The position numbers and the translations under genes were made by a program. Below the pieces are notes generated by a model that was not told the DNA's origin, did no database searches, and saw only the letters and a program-made list of their open reading frames with translations. From Pirellulales bacterium (GTDB taxonomy: Bacteria > Planctomycetota > Planctomycetia > Pirellulales > Thermoguttaceae): a stretch of 45,050 nt of DNA. The stretch is taken from contig JAFGPV010000097.1 in assembly GCA_016936015.1 (NCBI GenBank), forward strand, positions 1 to 45,050, read 5' to 3'. This document shows positions 1 through 8,157 of the stretch, one piece after another (positions within the stretch are counted from its first letter, which is position 1; each line of letters begins with the position of its first letter).

Positions 1-77
1 AGCGAGCCGAGCCGTCCTCGGCCCCGGTCAGGAGTATGAAGTGGAAGATTCCCTTTGCGCAGACGTCCGCCGTTGCT

Positions 78-109
78 CAATTTGCAATTTGCAATTTGCA
101 ATTTGCAAT
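78..109. repeat. 7-bp tandem repeat (caatttg x4)
   Basis: Four exact copies of the heptamer caatttg plus a partial fifth, degenerating into caataag and caatcca up to about 124. It lies downstream of fliO on the operon strand. The unit length matches the other heptamer tracts in this window although the base sequence differs. Confidence 0.9.
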
Positions 110-154
110 AAGCAATCCAACGAGCAATCAGGTTGACGGGATAGCGCGTCAAAA

Positions 155-958
155 TCACGGGGAACCTCCGCCGCCCAGTCCGAATCCGTCCAGTTCGGCG
201 CCACGATAAGTGAACTGATCGCGGATTCCGCGGCCGGCGCGTCGAGGAGCGAGCTGTTCGAAGACCTGCCGGAACGCCGCCGAAGAGCTTTGCGGATGCG
301 TCTGACGGCAGCAGCCGGCCAGGCGGTCGACTTCCAGCGGATCGGTGATTTCGGTCAACGTTTCCGCCCCGGCGGGCGTCAGGGAAACCAGGAGCAGCTT
401 GTTGCCGCAGCGGAGCAGATGGACTTGCAGCCGGCCGGCCAATGGCGCGCGGCCCAGGTTTTCGAAGACCTCGCCCGGCAGCCGAGCCATCCCTTGCGGG
501 GCGGAACGGCGGAAGATCCACACCCCGAGGAGAAAGATGCCGATGACGATCCCCAGGCCCCCCGCCGTCGAAAACAACGTGGAATAACTTCCCGGTTCAC
601 TTTTCGACTCCGGAGTCAGCGTCTTTCCCGAAGAAGGCGGGAGGAGCCGCGGCGGCCGGTTCGGGGGCGATAACGGCTTGGCGCCGGGAACAGAAGAGGA
701 CGGGGGCGCGCCTGCCGACTCGGTTTCCCAACGGACGGGCACAACGCGGCCGTCGGCTCGGGGGGGCACCGCCAACATTCTCGGAGACGCCTCCGGGGCG
801 GAGAGGAGTCGTTGCGGCGCCCCGGCCGACAATGCCGCATAAGCCGGTTCAAAACGAGGAGAATCCGCCGGCGGCTCGGCGCCGGCTCGGCTCCCGATCG
901 CCAGAAGGATGACGACGACCCAAGCGGGCGGAATCCATTTCGCCCAGGTTTCATGCAT
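155..958 (-). CDS. fliO: FliO-like flagellar export membrane protein
   Basis: FliO is a small membrane protein that helps assemble FliP in the flagellar type III export gate. The 267-residue product has an N-terminal signal or anchor segment (about residues 11-28) and a long Pro/Ser/Ala-rich linker. A second membrane segment (about 133-149, GLGIVIGIFLLGVWIF) is followed by a compact cytoplasmic domain with FliO-like strands (LQVHLLRCGNKLLLVSL, then ITDP). FliO proteins from E. coli are shorter, and an extended periplasmic part is common in other phyla. It is last in the visible operon after fliN, which is the usual fliN-fliO-fliP order. fliP would be expected just left of the window. An AAGGA-like ribosome site sits about 10 bases before the ATG. 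The family call rests on the domain pattern plus position. Confidence 0.8.
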   Translation of the reverse strand: MHETWAKWIPPAWVVVILLAIGSRAGAEPPADSPRFEPAYAALSAGAPQRLLSAPEASPRMLAVPPRADGRVVPVRWETESAGAPPSSSVPGAKPLSPPNRPPRLLPPSSGKTLTPESKSEPGSYSTLFSTAGGLGIVIGIFLLGVWIFRRSAPQGMARLPGEVFENLGRAPLAGRLQVHLLRCGNKLLLVSLTPAGAETLTEITDPLEVDRLAGCCRQTHPQSSSAAFRQVFEQLAPRRAGRGIRDQFTYRGAELDGFGLGGGGSP

Positions 959-985
959 CCGTGCGGTTCCTTAAAAAGGAGATTT

Positions 986-1053
986 GGGATTGGGGATTAG
1001 GGATTGGAATGAAACGACTTGGATGTTCTCTTCATATCTAATCCCTAATCCCT
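986..1053. repeat. Facing heptamer tracts (gggattg/gggatta)
   Basis: Bases 986-1006 hold three heptamers (gggattg, gggatta, gggattg). Bases 1039-1053 hold the reverse-complement form (taatccc twice). The arms face each other across about 32 bases and could fold as a hairpin. The tract fills the fliN-fliO gap. Confidence 0.85.
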
Positions 1054-1058
1054 CCCCC

Positions 1059-1706
1059 CTACGCCTGAATTTGCACGCCCGCCACCAATTCGGCGACGCG
1101 GACGCAGAAGTTGTCGTTGAGCACGAGGACTTCGCCCCGGGCAATCAGCCGGCCGTTAACGTAAATATCTACGGGATCGCCCGCCAACTTGTCCAACGGC
1201 ACCACCGAGCCTTTGCGGAGCCGGAGCACGTCTTCGAGATACATCTGGGTCCGTCCCAGCTCGATCTTCAGATCCAGATCGACGTCGCGGACCAGGTCGA
1301 GGGTGGCCTTTTCGGTGGAAACGGGGGCACCGGTCAATTCCTCGAAGCAGAAGGGCGCGACGCCTTGCGGAATGACCTTGGCATCGTCCGCCGTAATCGA
1401 CTCCAGCGCCTGCTCCGCCTGCTGGAGGAGAAAGTCGATGTCCTTCTCGGCCATGCTGCCTTCGCCAGCCATCGGTCCCGGCGAGGGAGCCGGAGGGGGA
1501 GGCGGCAGGACACTTTCACCCGTGGCGGCGGACTGGGCCGCGGAAGCAACGGATGGCGCCGGGTCGGCCTTGGCCGGAGGGGGAGACTGCGGATCGGACG
1601 CAGCCGGCTCGCCGACCGCCGGCTTTGCGGCCGGCGCAGCCCCGGCGGTCCCCTGACTGAGAAGCTTTTCGATCTCTTCCTGGCTCATTGCTTGCGGATC
1701 AGCCAT
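1059..1706 (-). CDS. fliN: Flagellar motor switch protein FliN
   Basis: FliN builds the lower C-ring of the flagellar switch and docks the FliH-FliI ATPase complex. The C-terminal ~75 residues form a SpoA/FliN domain (VDLDLKIELGRTQMYLEDVL, then VPLDKLAGDPVDIYVNG, and a closing LNDNFCVRVAEL). The protein has 215 residues, against about 137 in E. coli. The extra part is an Ala/Pro-rich N-terminal linker that begins with MSQEEIEKLL, very like the CheY-binding peptide found at the start of FliM and FliY. A second short acidic helix (KDIDFLLQQAEQALE) sits before the SpoA domain. No fliM precedes it in the operon, so this protein may carry a function normally held by FliM. The SpoA call is firm and the role of the N-terminal peptide is inference. 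Confidence 0.93.
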   Translation of the reverse strand: MADPQAMSQEEIEKLLSQGTAGAAPAAKPAVGEPAASDPQSPPPAKADPAPSVASAAQSAATGESVLPPPPPAPSPGPMAGEGSMAEKDIDFLLQQAEQALESITADDAKVIPQGVAPFCFEELTGAPVSTEKATLDLVRDVDLDLKIELGRTQMYLEDVLRLRKGSVVPLDKLAGDPVDIYVNGRLIARGEVLVLNDNFCVRVAELVAGVQIQA

Positions 1707-1737
1707 CGGAATCCATTCCTTAATAACGCCCCTGTTC

Positions 1738-2235
1738 CTACTGCTCGATAAACAGGAAATCGCTGAAGATGACCGACCGCATGAGGGGTTTTCCCAGGAG
1801 GCGATTGGTCTTTTCCAGGATTTTTCGTTTCAGCGCTCCCAAGCCCGCGTCGCTCAAGTCGGCGATCTCTGCGCTGCGGATGGTGATGATGACCTGATCG
1901 CGGAAGCGGTGTTGGTTCTCTTCCAAGAGGTTCAGGAATTCCTCCTTGGCCGGGGCGTCCACGATGCCGTAGAGGTGGAAATCAATCCGGAAGGTGGTGT
2001 TGCTCGACGGTTGAAAGGAGGTCACGTTGAAATCGCCCAAATCGACTTCCAACTGGGCGATCGCTTCCTTCTCGTCTTCGGAATGTTCCGGCGCAGCGGC
2101 CTCCGGCAGCGCGGAGGCGGCCCCTTCCGCCGAGGCCGACGAGTCGGCCGCCGAGGGGAATATCCACACCGCTATCCCGCATTCGATAACGATCACCAAC
2201 GCGATAAACAGCGGTATCTTCAGCTTGTTGACCAT
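1738..2235 (-). CDS. fliL: FliL-like basal-body protein
   Basis: FliL is a single-pass inner-membrane protein that surrounds the flagellar stator and supports torque at high load. The product has one membrane segment right after the start (KLKIPLFIALVIVIECGIAV), an acidic Ala/Glu-rich linker, and a periplasmic domain. Its end (LMRSVIFSDFLFIEQ) is the typical FliL C-terminus (V..VYFTDFLVQ type). I chose the ATG at 2235 because the frame open further upstream (to 2319) runs through a palindromic intergenic repeat and would put 28 unconserved residues before the membrane anchor. It stands between flgE and fliN, where fliL-fliM-fliN is the usual order; here fliM is missing. Confidence 0.85.
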   Translation of the reverse strand: MVNKLKIPLFIALVIVIECGIAVWIFPSAADSSASAEGAASALPEAAAPEHSEDEKEAIAQLEVDLGDFNVTSFQPSSNTTFRIDFHLYGIVDAPAKEEFLNLLEENQHRFRDQVIITIRSAEIADLSDAGLGALKRKILEKTNRLLGKPLMRSVIFSDFLFIEQ

Positions 2236-2601
2236 ACCCGACCGCTCGTCTGTCAGGGTCCCGGACATTCCCGTCCGGCTTGGAAACGACGGGCAGGAAC
2301 GCCCGTCTTCCGGCGACATAACAAATTTACTTCACTCCGCAAAATCAGCGGAAAAAAACAGGGCGCCGCCGCCTCCGATTATGGCGATTCTGCCTGCTCT
2401 TCCGAGAAAAGGGGGTATAAAAGTCGGCGGATGATAACTCCCCCGGGCATCACAGGCAAGGCCATTTCAACGGGGAAAGGACAAGGCAAAGACGGCGCCT
2501 CGGCGGCCCCCACAGGGAGGGACGACGATTGTGCAAGTGCTTGTCTTCAAATAAGTTGCAACTGGAAATAACGTCCGGTTCCAGACGCGATTGATGAATT
2601 T
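2236..2601. other. Intergenic stretch between flgE and fliL
   Basis: About 366 bases with no gene I can support on either strand. Bases 2288-2307 form the palindrome gacgggcaggaacgcccgtc, related to copies at 13441-13460 and 44518-44533. The rest shows no convincing sigma-54 or sigma-70 promoter. flbD, motA and motB, which often sit here, are not present. Confidence 0.6.
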
Positions 2602-4707
2602 CTACCGTTGCAGCGTTAGCAATTCATCCAGCATCTGTTGGGCGGTGGTAATGACCCGCGTGTTGCTGCGGTACATGGTCGAGGCAGTGATCAGGTCGAT
2701 GAGGTTGGCGCCGATGTCGGCGTTGGAAAGTTCGATGGCGCCGGAGATGATCGACCCGAGGCCTCTTTCGCCGGGATTGCCTTCCAGGGGCAATCCGGCG
2801 TTGACGCCGCCGACGAACATGTTTTGGCCTTTTTGCTCCAGACCGGCGGGATTGGTGAATCGGGTCAGACGGATCTGGCCCAGGTCGCGGGTCACGCCGT
2901 TGGAGAACACGCCGCGGACCAATCCGTTTTCATCGACCGTGAAGTTGGTCAAGCTGCCCGGCCCGAAGCCGTCTTGTTTATAGGCCGCCCAGGAACTGGA
3001 ATCGGCGGCCAGGCCGGACAGTGCGGTGAAGTCCAAGGTGCAGGTCAAGGGAGAGGTGGAAGGAAGATCGGCCCGGTAGATGGCGATGTCGTTGTCGCTG
3101 GCCACGATCATATTGCCTTCTCCGTCGAAGGAGATCAGGCCAGTGCCGACGGCGATGTTCGGCGCCCCGCCAGCCGCCTGGTTGTCGCGCGAGTCGGCAA
3201 ACCAGCGGTAGGTGGTGGCCGTATCGTCGGTGCTCTGTAAAACGGCGTTGAAGGTCACGTTGCAGGGAATGCCCAGGGAATCGTAGACGACGCAAGTGGC
3301 GCGGACGTATTCGCCCTGGGCCTCCTGATAGGTGGAGAACGGCATCTCGACGGTGGCCAGGCCGGCGTCGGTTTGGTACGTCAGATCGGAGATGCCGATG
3401 GACACGCCGTTGACGAATCCGTTGTTGCTGATGAATTGGATGCGGTTGTCGCTGGTGATCCGCCCGCCGGGCGGGATCGGGGGATTCGAAGTGTGGATCA
3501 GGTCGAGGGAATCGGGAATTCCCTGGCCGCTCTGGATCCCGGTCGCCGCGGAGACGAATTCGATGAAATCGCCGAGCGTGGTGGTCGCGGTCACCGTAAA
3601 ATCCTTGGTGACGCCGTTGCCGTAGAGATTGGAGCCGCCCTTTTTCGCCGAGAAATGCAACACGCCCTCGTCGGAGAAATAGTGCGTCCCTTCGTAGTCC
3701 ACCAGGTCGAGCAACGTGGTGTTTTCGTCAATTTGCGGCCCGACGAAATCGATCTCTTGAGTGTGGGTGGACTCGTCGGTGTAGAGCGCGGTATCCAGAG
3801 TGTTGTCGGTGTAAGTGGCGCCGGCGACGGCGGCCAGTTCGGTCACCAGGAAGTACCGGTCGTTGCCCGCCTCGGTATCCGGGGCGTTGCGGTAGAGACG
3901 GATGGTGTCCCAGCCTTCGGTGGGATCGGGGATGGGGAAGTCGGAGAATTGCACGCTGCCGTTGGCCAGCGAGATGGGGCCGATCTCGGCCCCGGGCCGG
4001 CTCTCCACGCTGGAGACCGAATCATAATAGGTCAGGTAATACGTATAGGTTTGGGTCAAGGGACCGCCGATCTGTGCGGTATCCGGCTGCCCGACGGGGG
4101 CCGTATAGTTGCCGTCGTAGAGGGTGTCGGTTTGGATGATCTTTGCGGCGTCGGCCACGTTGGTGGACGGCCGCAGCGTCCCTTCAAAACTGATGTTTTC
4201 AGTGGCCTTGGCCGCGGAGGCGCGTCCCACGGGAATGGTAATCGGTTCCAAGGAAGTGGTTTGGATCTCGTACTGATCGTTGATGGTGTACCCCAGCAGG
4301 CGGTTGCCGGTGATCGTGACCAGCTCATTGTCGGAGTTCATCTTGAAGATGCCGTTCCGCGTATAGCCGACTTCGCCCGAGAGACTGCGGACGATAAAGA
4401 AACCGTCGCCCTGGATGGCGAAGTCGGTGGAACTGGAACTGATCTGGATGGTGCCTTGCGAGAAATTCGGCGTGACGTTGGCCACCATCGTGCCCAGGCC
4501 GGTTTGGCGGGGATTGGTGCCGCCGCTGGTGGCGGTGGGCGCAGAGCCCAGGCTTTGCGTCTGGAGGAATTGCGTGGCGAACGACGCTTCCGAGGCCTTG
4601 AAGCCCACGGTATTGGCGTTGGCGAGATTGTTGCCCACCACGTCGATGGTGGTTTCCGCCGCCGTCATTCCCGTCAAGGCCGTGCTCAATGCCGATGTCA
4701 GACCCAT
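2602..4707 (-). CDS. flgE: Flagellar hook protein FlgE
   Basis: FlgE polymerises into the flagellar hook, the universal joint between rod and filament. The N-terminus (GLTSALSTALTGMTAAETTI, then NNLANANTVGFKASE) carries the rod/hook coiled-coil motif with the ANxNTxGFK signature. The FlgE core (FSQGTIQISSSSTDFAIQGD) follows, and the C-terminus (SNADIGANLIDLITASTMYR) is the conserved terminal helix that pairs with the first. At 701 residues it is far longer than the ~400 of E. coli; the extra length is in the central, surface-exposed domains (about 150-560), rich in Thr, Ser and Asp. It follows flgD directly, as expected for a hook gene and its scaffold. Confidence 0.97.
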   Translation of the reverse strand: MGLTSALSTALTGMTAAETTIDVVGNNLANANTVGFKASEASFATQFLQTQSLGSAPTATSGGTNPRQTGLGTMVANVTPNFSQGTIQISSSSTDFAIQGDGFFIVRSLSGEVGYTRNGIFKMNSDNELVTITGNRLLGYTINDQYEIQTTSLEPITIPVGRASAAKATENISFEGTLRPSTNVADAAKIIQTDTLYDGNYTAPVGQPDTAQIGGPLTQTYTYYLTYYDSVSSVESRPGAEIGPISLANGSVQFSDFPIPDPTEGWDTIRLYRNAPDTEAGNDRYFLVTELAAVAGATYTDNTLDTALYTDESTHTQEIDFVGPQIDENTTLLDLVDYEGTHYFSDEGVLHFSAKKGGSNLYGNGVTKDFTVTATTTLGDFIEFVSAATGIQSGQGIPDSLDLIHTSNPPIPPGGRITSDNRIQFISNNGFVNGVSIGISDLTYQTDAGLATVEMPFSTYQEAQGEYVRATCVVYDSLGIPCNVTFNAVLQSTDDTATTYRWFADSRDNQAAGGAPNIAVGTGLISFDGEGNMIVASDNDIAIYRADLPSTSPLTCTLDFTALSGLAADSSSWAAYKQDGFGPGSLTNFTVDENGLVRGVFSNGVTRDLGQIRLTRFTNPAGLEQKGQNMFVGGVNAGLPLEGNPGERGLGSIISGAIELSNADIGANLIDLITASTMYRSNTRVITTAQQMLDELLTLQR

Positions 4708-4753
4708 CTGATTATCTCCTTCGTTTTGTCGGCCGGGCGTCCCGCCCGGTCTG

Positions 4754-5167
4754 CTATTCTTGCGGTAAAATGGAAATAAGGTTCTTCATGGCCACGACGT
4801 CGCCGCCGATGTGGAAAAACACTTCCTGGTTTTCGATCGAAACGCTGTCCACCTTGCCGGTGATCCGCATGCCGTAGTCGGTCATGCCGACCACGTTCTG
4901 CTGGATGAGCGAACTGGCGGTGACCAGGGCCTGCTGGTATTGCAGCGACGTGAGCGTGTCGCTCAGCCGATCGTTGGCCTGGATCGCCTTGATCTGGCTG
5001 ACCTGCTGGAGGATTTCGCTGTTGTTGACGGGATTGAGGGGGTCCTGGTTCTGCAGTTCCGAAACCAGCAAGTTGATGAAATCCTGCATCCGCACGCTAT
5101 CGAAGGCGTCGCCGACGGTGGATTGCTGGCCGGATTGTCCCTGCACGGAACTGGTTGAAGAAATCAT
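4754..5167 (-). CDS. flgD: Short hook-cap protein FlgD
   Basis: FlgD is the temporary cap that guides hook polymerisation. The core N-terminal domain is clear (DFINLLVSELQNQDPLNPVN, then SEILQQVSQIKAIQ), ending with the QQNVVG and KVDSVSIENQEVFFHIGG segments of the family. The protein is only 137 residues, against about 220-230 in model species. It therefore lacks the C-terminal FlgD Ig-like/Tudor-like pair and keeps only the assembly core. The reading frame closes cleanly and flgE follows after 46 bases, so this looks like a naturally short form rather than a broken gene. Confidence 0.93.
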   Translation of the reverse strand: MISSTSSVQGQSGQQSTVGDAFDSVRMQDFINLLVSELQNQDPLNPVNNSEILQQVSQIKAIQANDRLSDTLTSLQYQQALVTASSLIQQNVVGMTDYGMRITGKVDSVSIENQEVFFHIGGDVVAMKNLISILPQE

Positions 5168-5253
5168 GATTTTTTCCTTTACCCATGTTGGATTGGCCGT
5201 GGTTCAAAGGGAATTCATAACTGGTTCATCCCGGCGAACCATCGGTATTTTTT

Positions 5254-5274
5254 TCATCACTCCGCATTCCGCAT
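5254..5274. repeat. Short heptamer tract (tccgcat)
   Basis: tcatcac followed by two exact tccgcat units in the fliK-flgD gap. Next to it (about 5286-5312) lies a palindrome with the ending GGGGCTAAACG, which belongs to the GGCTAAAC repeat family seen at 10222-10247. Confidence 0.6.
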
Positions 5275-5365
5275 CTCTGTTTTTCTTCTCGCCCGGCACA
5301 AGTGCCGGGGCTAAACGCTTTGTCCCCTGCCCTGCCCTGCTCACTCCCCTGCCCTGCATGGGGAA

Positions 5366-6892
5366 CTACACCAAAACGTTCAACTGCCCCTCGTCTCCCA
5401 GCCAGCGTGGAGCGCCGGCGGCGGTCACGGAGTCGGGAACATTTTCCGCCGCTCGAGTCCCGGGGGGGCGATATCCGTCTTGGGAACCGCCGGAATTGCC
5501 ATGCGGCGCCGTCTGCTCGGAGGATCCGCCCGGGCGTTGGTCCATCACTTCCACGTCGAAGCGTTGAATTCTGATATCCTGCTCCGCCAACCGTTCGCGC
5601 AACAGCGAGAGGTTTTCCAACAGCAGGTGTTTGGCCGCCGGGGTCTCCGCCTCCAACCGGGCCTTCATCTCGCCTTTCCGCACGGTGATTTCCAGGCGCA
5701 GCGCGCCTAACTCCGGCGGATTGAGCTTCAGCCGGACGCTGCCGCCGTGATTTCCCGCGGCGGCAAAGGCCTGGGCCACGCGCTGCACGAACCGCACCCG
5801 ATCCAGCGTCGGATTCGCCTCGCCGTCCAGGGAGGCCCGCCCCTTGCCGGCGATCTGCGACGCGGTCGCGGCGCCCTGCCGTTGCAGGCCTGCGGTTTGC
5901 GTCCCCAAAGCAGTCGTCGCCTCGCTCGCAACACCGGCCTTCGGGGCGCTTCCGGCCTGGAGCATGGAGGCGTTCAGCTCGGCCGGCAGAATCGTCGTCG
6001 CCGGCAGACTGTTTTCCGCCGTGACGGCGGCCGTCTTGACCGGTTGGTTGGAGAGCGCCGCCACGGCGGCCACGGCGTTCTTCGGCCGAACGGACGACGC
6101 CACCCGGCGGTCCGTGTCTTCCCCCGAATTCTCGGCGTCTGAGGGGCGCGTTTCATCGGCTTCCGCGGCAAGGGGCGAGCGCAGCGGCGCCTCCGCCGTC
6201 TTGGACGCCTCGGAATTCAAGCCTTTAGGCGGGTTCTTCCCCTGCGCGTCAGCCGCGTCGGTCTGTAAAGCGGCTTCTTGAACTGCCTTGGGAACGCTCT
6301 CCTCGGAGGGAGAAGCGGTGATCCGTGCCGACGCGTCCATTTTCCCGTCGTATTCGGCAGACTGCGGAAACCGGTCTTCCTCCGGCTGCCCGGTCAAAGG
6401 AGACGCAACATTCTCCGTGCGGGCCGATTCCGCCGGCGCGGGGGCCATCTCGTCAGACGCCGATTCGGACGGAGCGCCGGCCGGGGCATCGGCCGGGGTG
6501 GCCGCCTGGGCCGGCGTTGCGGTCTCGGAGGAAACCGGAGACTCGGTGTCACGATCTTCTTCCCGCGGTTTTTTCGGGGAATGCGGCTTCCGCGTTGCAT
6601 CGGCAGAGGTGGTCTTGGTCCCGGCCGGGTCGGACGACCGGTCTTCCGCGTCTCTCTGGAGGAAGGAACCGCCGGTGGACGCGTCGTGTTTATCCGACGT
6701 GGTCCGGGAAGGTTCCTTGAAAGACGCCGCCTTGGACGGAGGAATCCCGGCGTCCTTCGGCAACTGGGCGCGCTGCAAAAACAAGTTGAACAATTCTTGA
6801 TGACGCGCCAGGCCCTCGTTGGTGCAAAGCTCCCGAAACGCCGTCTCCAACAGCGGCACGCCGGCAAGAGGATTCACGCCTATGCGATCCAT
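5366..6892 (-). CDS. fliK: Flagellar hook-length control protein FliK
   Basis: FliK measures hook length during export and then switches the export gate from hook to filament substrates. The 508-residue protein begins with a short ordered stretch (about 1-45). A long disordered region rich in Ala, Glu, Pro, Ser and Thr (about 50-340) follows, as expected of the FliK ruler. It ends with a clear Flg_hook domain (VRLKLNPPELGALRLEITVR, then MKARLEAETPAAKHLLLENL, then LRERLAEQDIRI). It lies between the MotE-like gene and flgD. The disordered part is not alignable by eye and the call rests on the C-terminal domain and gene order. Confidence 0.93.
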   Translation of the reverse strand: MDRIGVNPLAGVPLLETAFRELCTNEGLARHQELFNLFLQRAQLPKDAGIPPSKAASFKEPSRTTSDKHDASTGGSFLQRDAEDRSSDPAGTKTTSADATRKPHSPKKPREEDRDTESPVSSETATPAQAATPADAPAGAPSESASDEMAPAPAESARTENVASPLTGQPEEDRFPQSAEYDGKMDASARITASPSEESVPKAVQEAALQTDAADAQGKNPPKGLNSEASKTAEAPLRSPLAAEADETRPSDAENSGEDTDRRVASSVRPKNAVAAVAALSNQPVKTAAVTAENSLPATTILPAELNASMLQAGSAPKAGVASEATTALGTQTAGLQRQGAATASQIAGKGRASLDGEANPTLDRVRFVQRVAQAFAAAGNHGGSVRLKLNPPELGALRLEITVRKGEMKARLEAETPAAKHLLLENLSLLRERLAEQDIRIQRFDVEVMDQRPGGSSEQTAPHGNSGGSQDGYRPPGTRAAENVPDSVTAAGAPRWLGDEGQLNVLV

Positions 6893-6980
6893 AACAATTC
6901 CTTTTTAACGGGTCGGTCGCCGGCGGCCGGTCGCTGCGCTACAACGGCCTTCGTTTCCCGGCGGACGACCGAGGCATTCA

Positions 6981-7658
6981 TTATTTCGTGGAACCGAGTT
7001 GTTGTTGTGCGGCCTCGGAGACCGGCGCTTCCGGCCGGCCTTCGCGGATCCGCCGCAGGACCTCGCTGATTTTTTCCAATTCCTCGGGAGTGGTGAATTC
7101 GCCGATGATCCGCGCGCGTTTCGAGTCGCTCATCGGCAGCAGCAGGGTCACGACGGCGTCCATTTCCTTGTTTTCGAGCATGTTCAGGATCAACTTTTTG
7201 GCCTGGGCGGAATCGATGCTTTCCAGGGTCCGCCGGACTTCGTCCTCGCCGGCGGCGGTGGACTTTTCCCGCAGGGCCAGCAGTTGGGCGTTGAAATCCT
7301 CGCGGAGGCGCCGGAATTTTTTTTGCTCCTCTTCCAGGCCGTCCCGGCCGTGTTCCAATTCCGCCAGTTCGTTTTGCAACTGGTGCTCGCGGAGGTCCAG
7401 GTTCCGGTCCTTCAAGGCCCGCGTTTCGAGGATCTGCTCGACGGAGGGTTGTTCGGGGGCCGGTTCGGGAGCCGCCGCTTTGCCGCCGGGCCGGCCGACC
7501 GTCGCCGCGCCCCGCGCCACGTCGAGCGCCTGGGACCAGCGGGCGCCGTCCAGGTTCCAGGCGCTGGCCAGGTAGCCGACGAGGATCACCTGGGAGACGA
7601 GCGTCGCCAGGCAGGCGTACAGCAGCAGCGTCCAGGCGCCGTGGAGCAGGGATTTCAT
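6981..7658 (-). CDS. MotE-like (MgtE-N family) flagellar chaperone
   Basis: A 225-residue membrane-anchored coiled-coil protein. An N-terminal membrane segment (about 8-33) precedes a charged coiled coil (about 75-140, many Glu, Lys, Arg and Leu heptads). The C-terminal helical domain (AQAKKLILNMLENKEMDAVV, then MSDSKRARIIGEF) resembles the MgtE intracellular N domain and FliG middle domain found in MotE/FlbC-type proteins. Proteins of this kind sit between fliJ and fliK in many flagellar operons and help stator or export-apparatus assembly. Its start overlaps the fliJ stop by four bases (ATGA), so the two are translationally coupled. I assign no gene symbol because the naming differs between lineages. 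Confidence 0.75.
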   Translation of the reverse strand: MKSLLHGAWTLLLYACLATLVSQVILVGYLASAWNLDGARWSQALDVARGAATVGRPGGKAAAPEPAPEQPSVEQILETRALKDRNLDLREHQLQNELAELEHGRDGLEEEQKKFRRLREDFNAQLLALREKSTAAGEDEVRRTLESIDSAQAKKLILNMLENKEMDAVVTLLLPMSDSKRARIIGEFTTPEELEKISEVLRRIREGRPEAPVSEAAQQQLGSTK

Positions 7659-8116
7659 GATTCACGCCCTCCCAGGACGGCGACCGCCCTTCGCTGGGCG
7701 ATCTCGTCCAACTGCTTGATGTCGCGGCGGTTCTCCTCCTGTCGATGCCGCTCAGCCTGATGGTCGCGGAGTTTTTCGAGGATTTTGACCTCCCGATCGG
7801 CGGCCACCAGGGCCGCGCGGCGGCGTTCGATCTCCTCGGCCAACTGGGCCTTCTGCTCGGTCAACCGCCGCTCTTGGATGCGGAGCGTCCATTCATAGCG
7901 CTGGGCCTCCAGCAGGCAATCGACGTCGACGGCGCCGGGGCCGGCGGCCTTCCGGCACTGGTTTTTCAACCACTGCTCCTCCGCGTGGACGACGCGCAAC
8001 TGCTCCTGCAAAACGTCGTCGGCCCGCAGCGCCTCCGAAAGCTCCCGCCGCCGCTGGTCGCGCTCGGCCTGGCGGAGCTTCAAGAGGGTCGCTAAACGGA
8101 AATGGAACTTGGGCAT
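7655..8116 (-). CDS. fliJ: Flagellar export chaperone FliJ
   Basis: FliJ is the coiled-coil stalk of the flagellar export ATPase; it sits in the FliI hexamer like the gamma subunit of F1 and links it to FlhA. The 153-residue product is almost wholly helical and charged. It starts with FHFRLATLLKLRQAERDQRR, the usual FliJ opening (F.F.L..lL..R...e). Length and composition match the family (about 147). It follows fliI and overlaps the next gene by four bases. Confidence 0.9.
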   Translation of the reverse strand: MPKFHFRLATLLKLRQAERDQRRRELSEALRADDVLQEQLRVVHAEEQWLKNQCRKAAGPGAVDVDCLLEAQRYEWTLRIQERRLTEQKAQLAEEIERRRAALVAADREVKILEKLRDHQAERHRQEENRRDIKQLDEIAQRRAVAVLGGRES

Positions 8117-8157
8117 TTTTTAGTGGGCAGTGGACATTATTCAGCACTCAACATTGA
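8117..8157. repeat. Degenerate heptamer tract between fliI and fliJ
   Basis: The gap reads as consecutive degenerate heptamers: gtgggca, gtggaca, ttattca, gcactca, acattga. Most end in ca. It matches the 7-bp period of the other tracts but not their base sequence. Confidence 0.6.

Noticed and set aside
1-154. Start of fliP on the minus strand at the left edge
   Set aside because: A hydrophobic stretch is readable near 1-60 but I see no start codon with a ribosome site, so I do not annotate it.
3373-4779. Long open frame (468 codons) on the plus strand opposite flgE
   Set aside because: It lies wholly antisense to a clear flgE gene, is Gly/Asp/Val-rich without any domain, and is expected from GC-rich third codon positions.
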